Of a stretch of 64,000 nt of DNA, positions 63,693-64,000 are shown one piece after another. Position numbers and translations under genes: made by a program. Positions within the stretch are counted from its first letter, which is position 1. The number at the start of each line of letters is the position of its first letter. The stretch is from Roseateles subflavus (GTDB taxonomy: Bacteria > Pseudomonadota > Gammaproteobacteria > Burkholderiales > Burkholderiaceae_C), in contig NZ_JASVDS010000005.1 in the NCBI RefSeq assembly GCF_030285365.1, positions 124,001-188,000 of the forward strand, given 5' to 3'. The notes beneath the pieces were generated by a model, which ran no database searches, was not told where the DNA came from, and saw only the letters and a list, made by a program, of their open reading frames with translations.

Positions 63693-64000
63693 TCAGCGCG
63701 CGGCATCGGCGGCCAACTGCGCCCGCACCCGCGCCAGGTCTTCCGGGGTGTCGACGCCCGGTCCCGGCCGCGTGTCGCTCACGTGCACGGCAATGCGCTC
63801 GCCATGCCACAGCACCCGGAGCTGCTCCAGGGCCTCGATCTGCTCCAGCGGGCTTTGCGCCAGCTGCGGGAAGCGCCGCAGGAAGCCGGCGCGGTAGCCA
63901 TACAGCCCCACATGCCGCAGCACCGCCCCGGGGTAGGGCTGGGCACCGCCGCCGGGCGCGTCGCGCCACCAGGGCAGCGGTGCGCGCGAGAAGTACAGCG
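63693..64000 (-). CDS. kdsB: 3-deoxy-manno-octulosonate cytidylyltransferase, C-terminal part (cut by window edge)
   Basis: The frame runs off the right edge and provides about 101 residues of Kds[31 protein letters not shown] and the terminal [14 protein letters not shown] are signature segments. KdsB activates Kdo with CTP for lipopolysaccharide core synthesis. The N-terminal part lies outside the window. adk follows about 200 bases downstream on the same strand. Confidence 0.93.
   Translation of the reverse strand, partial: LYFSRAPLPWWRDAPGGGAQPYPGAVLRHVGLYGYRAGFLRRFPQLAQSPLEQIEALEQLRVLWHGERIAVHVSDTRPGPGVDTPEDLARVRAQLAADAAR

Overview
The window is a 64 kb piece of chromosome from a very GC-rich betaproteobacterium, most likely a Burkholderiales member of the Rubrivivax/Leptothrix/Ideonella type. 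This is inferred from gene families and gene order: tolB-pal-cpoB, ispD-ispF with overlapping ends, smpB divergent from ratA-rnfH, guaB then guaA, kdsB next to adk, a PhaR-type polyhydroxyalkanoate regulator with a 3-hydroxybutyrate dehydrogenase, and an EFDD-type RelA. I saw no insertion sequence, prophage, integrase, rRNA operon or CRISPR array. Most of the window is housekeeping DNA with a few accessory blocks.

Layout. 0-9 kb: end of RNase G, the tolB-pal-cpoB envelope cluster, tcdA, three tRNA-Lys genes with promoter and terminator, a GT39-like membrane glycosyltransferase, a LysE-type exporter, the Fe-S carrier ApbC/Mrp and a nitroreductase. 9-14.5 kb: an Mpo1-like membrane protein facing a Crp-family regulator-moaE-crcB operon (FNR-like and Crp-like dyads between them), then clpB behind a good sigma-32 promoter. 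14.6-17.1 kb: a Tat-signal NAD(P)-binding epimerase-like protein with an ATP/ADP-translocase-like transporter. 17.2-25.9 kb: ispDF, envZ-ompR, a SIMPL protein, 3-hydroxybutyrate dehydrogenase, an alpha/beta hydrolase overlapping relA, and tRNA-Val. 26-31 kb: a fluoroacetate-dehalogenase-like hydrolase, then a 1033-residue multimodular beta-1,3-glucanase coupled to a GspC-like protein, with two LacI-type operator sequences upstream. 31-43.2 kb: trypsin-like protease, phaR, rimO, cystathionine beta-lyase, adenine deaminase, smpB, ratA, rnfH, guaB, an MFS exporter and guaA.

43.3-50.8 kb is the most distinctive accessory block: a branched-chain-amino-acid-type ABC transporter (livHMGF and a binding protein) fused by overlapping start/stop codons with a Rid-family protein, followed by a zinc alcohol dehydrogenase and a GntR/FadR-type regulator. 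It is preceded by an AT-rich 27-bp near-palindrome and a short leader ORF whose stop overlaps the livH start. It looks like a self-contained uptake and catabolic module for an unidentified substrate. 50.9-54 kb returns to DUF72, tadA and ldcA.

54-62 kb is a TonB system: a large Oar-like TonB-dependent receptor reading away from tonB-exbB-exbD-exbD-TPR protein, across a 785-bp intergenic region. 62-64 kb carries an SDR dehydrogenase with a 20-bp operator-like palindrome, adk and the 3' part of kdsB. A recurring regulatory theme is a set of genes (lysE-like, ispD, rimO, ratA, tadA, DUF72) whose -10-like hexamers sit only 6-11 nt before an SD-less start codon, suggesting leaderless or nearly leaderless mRNAs.
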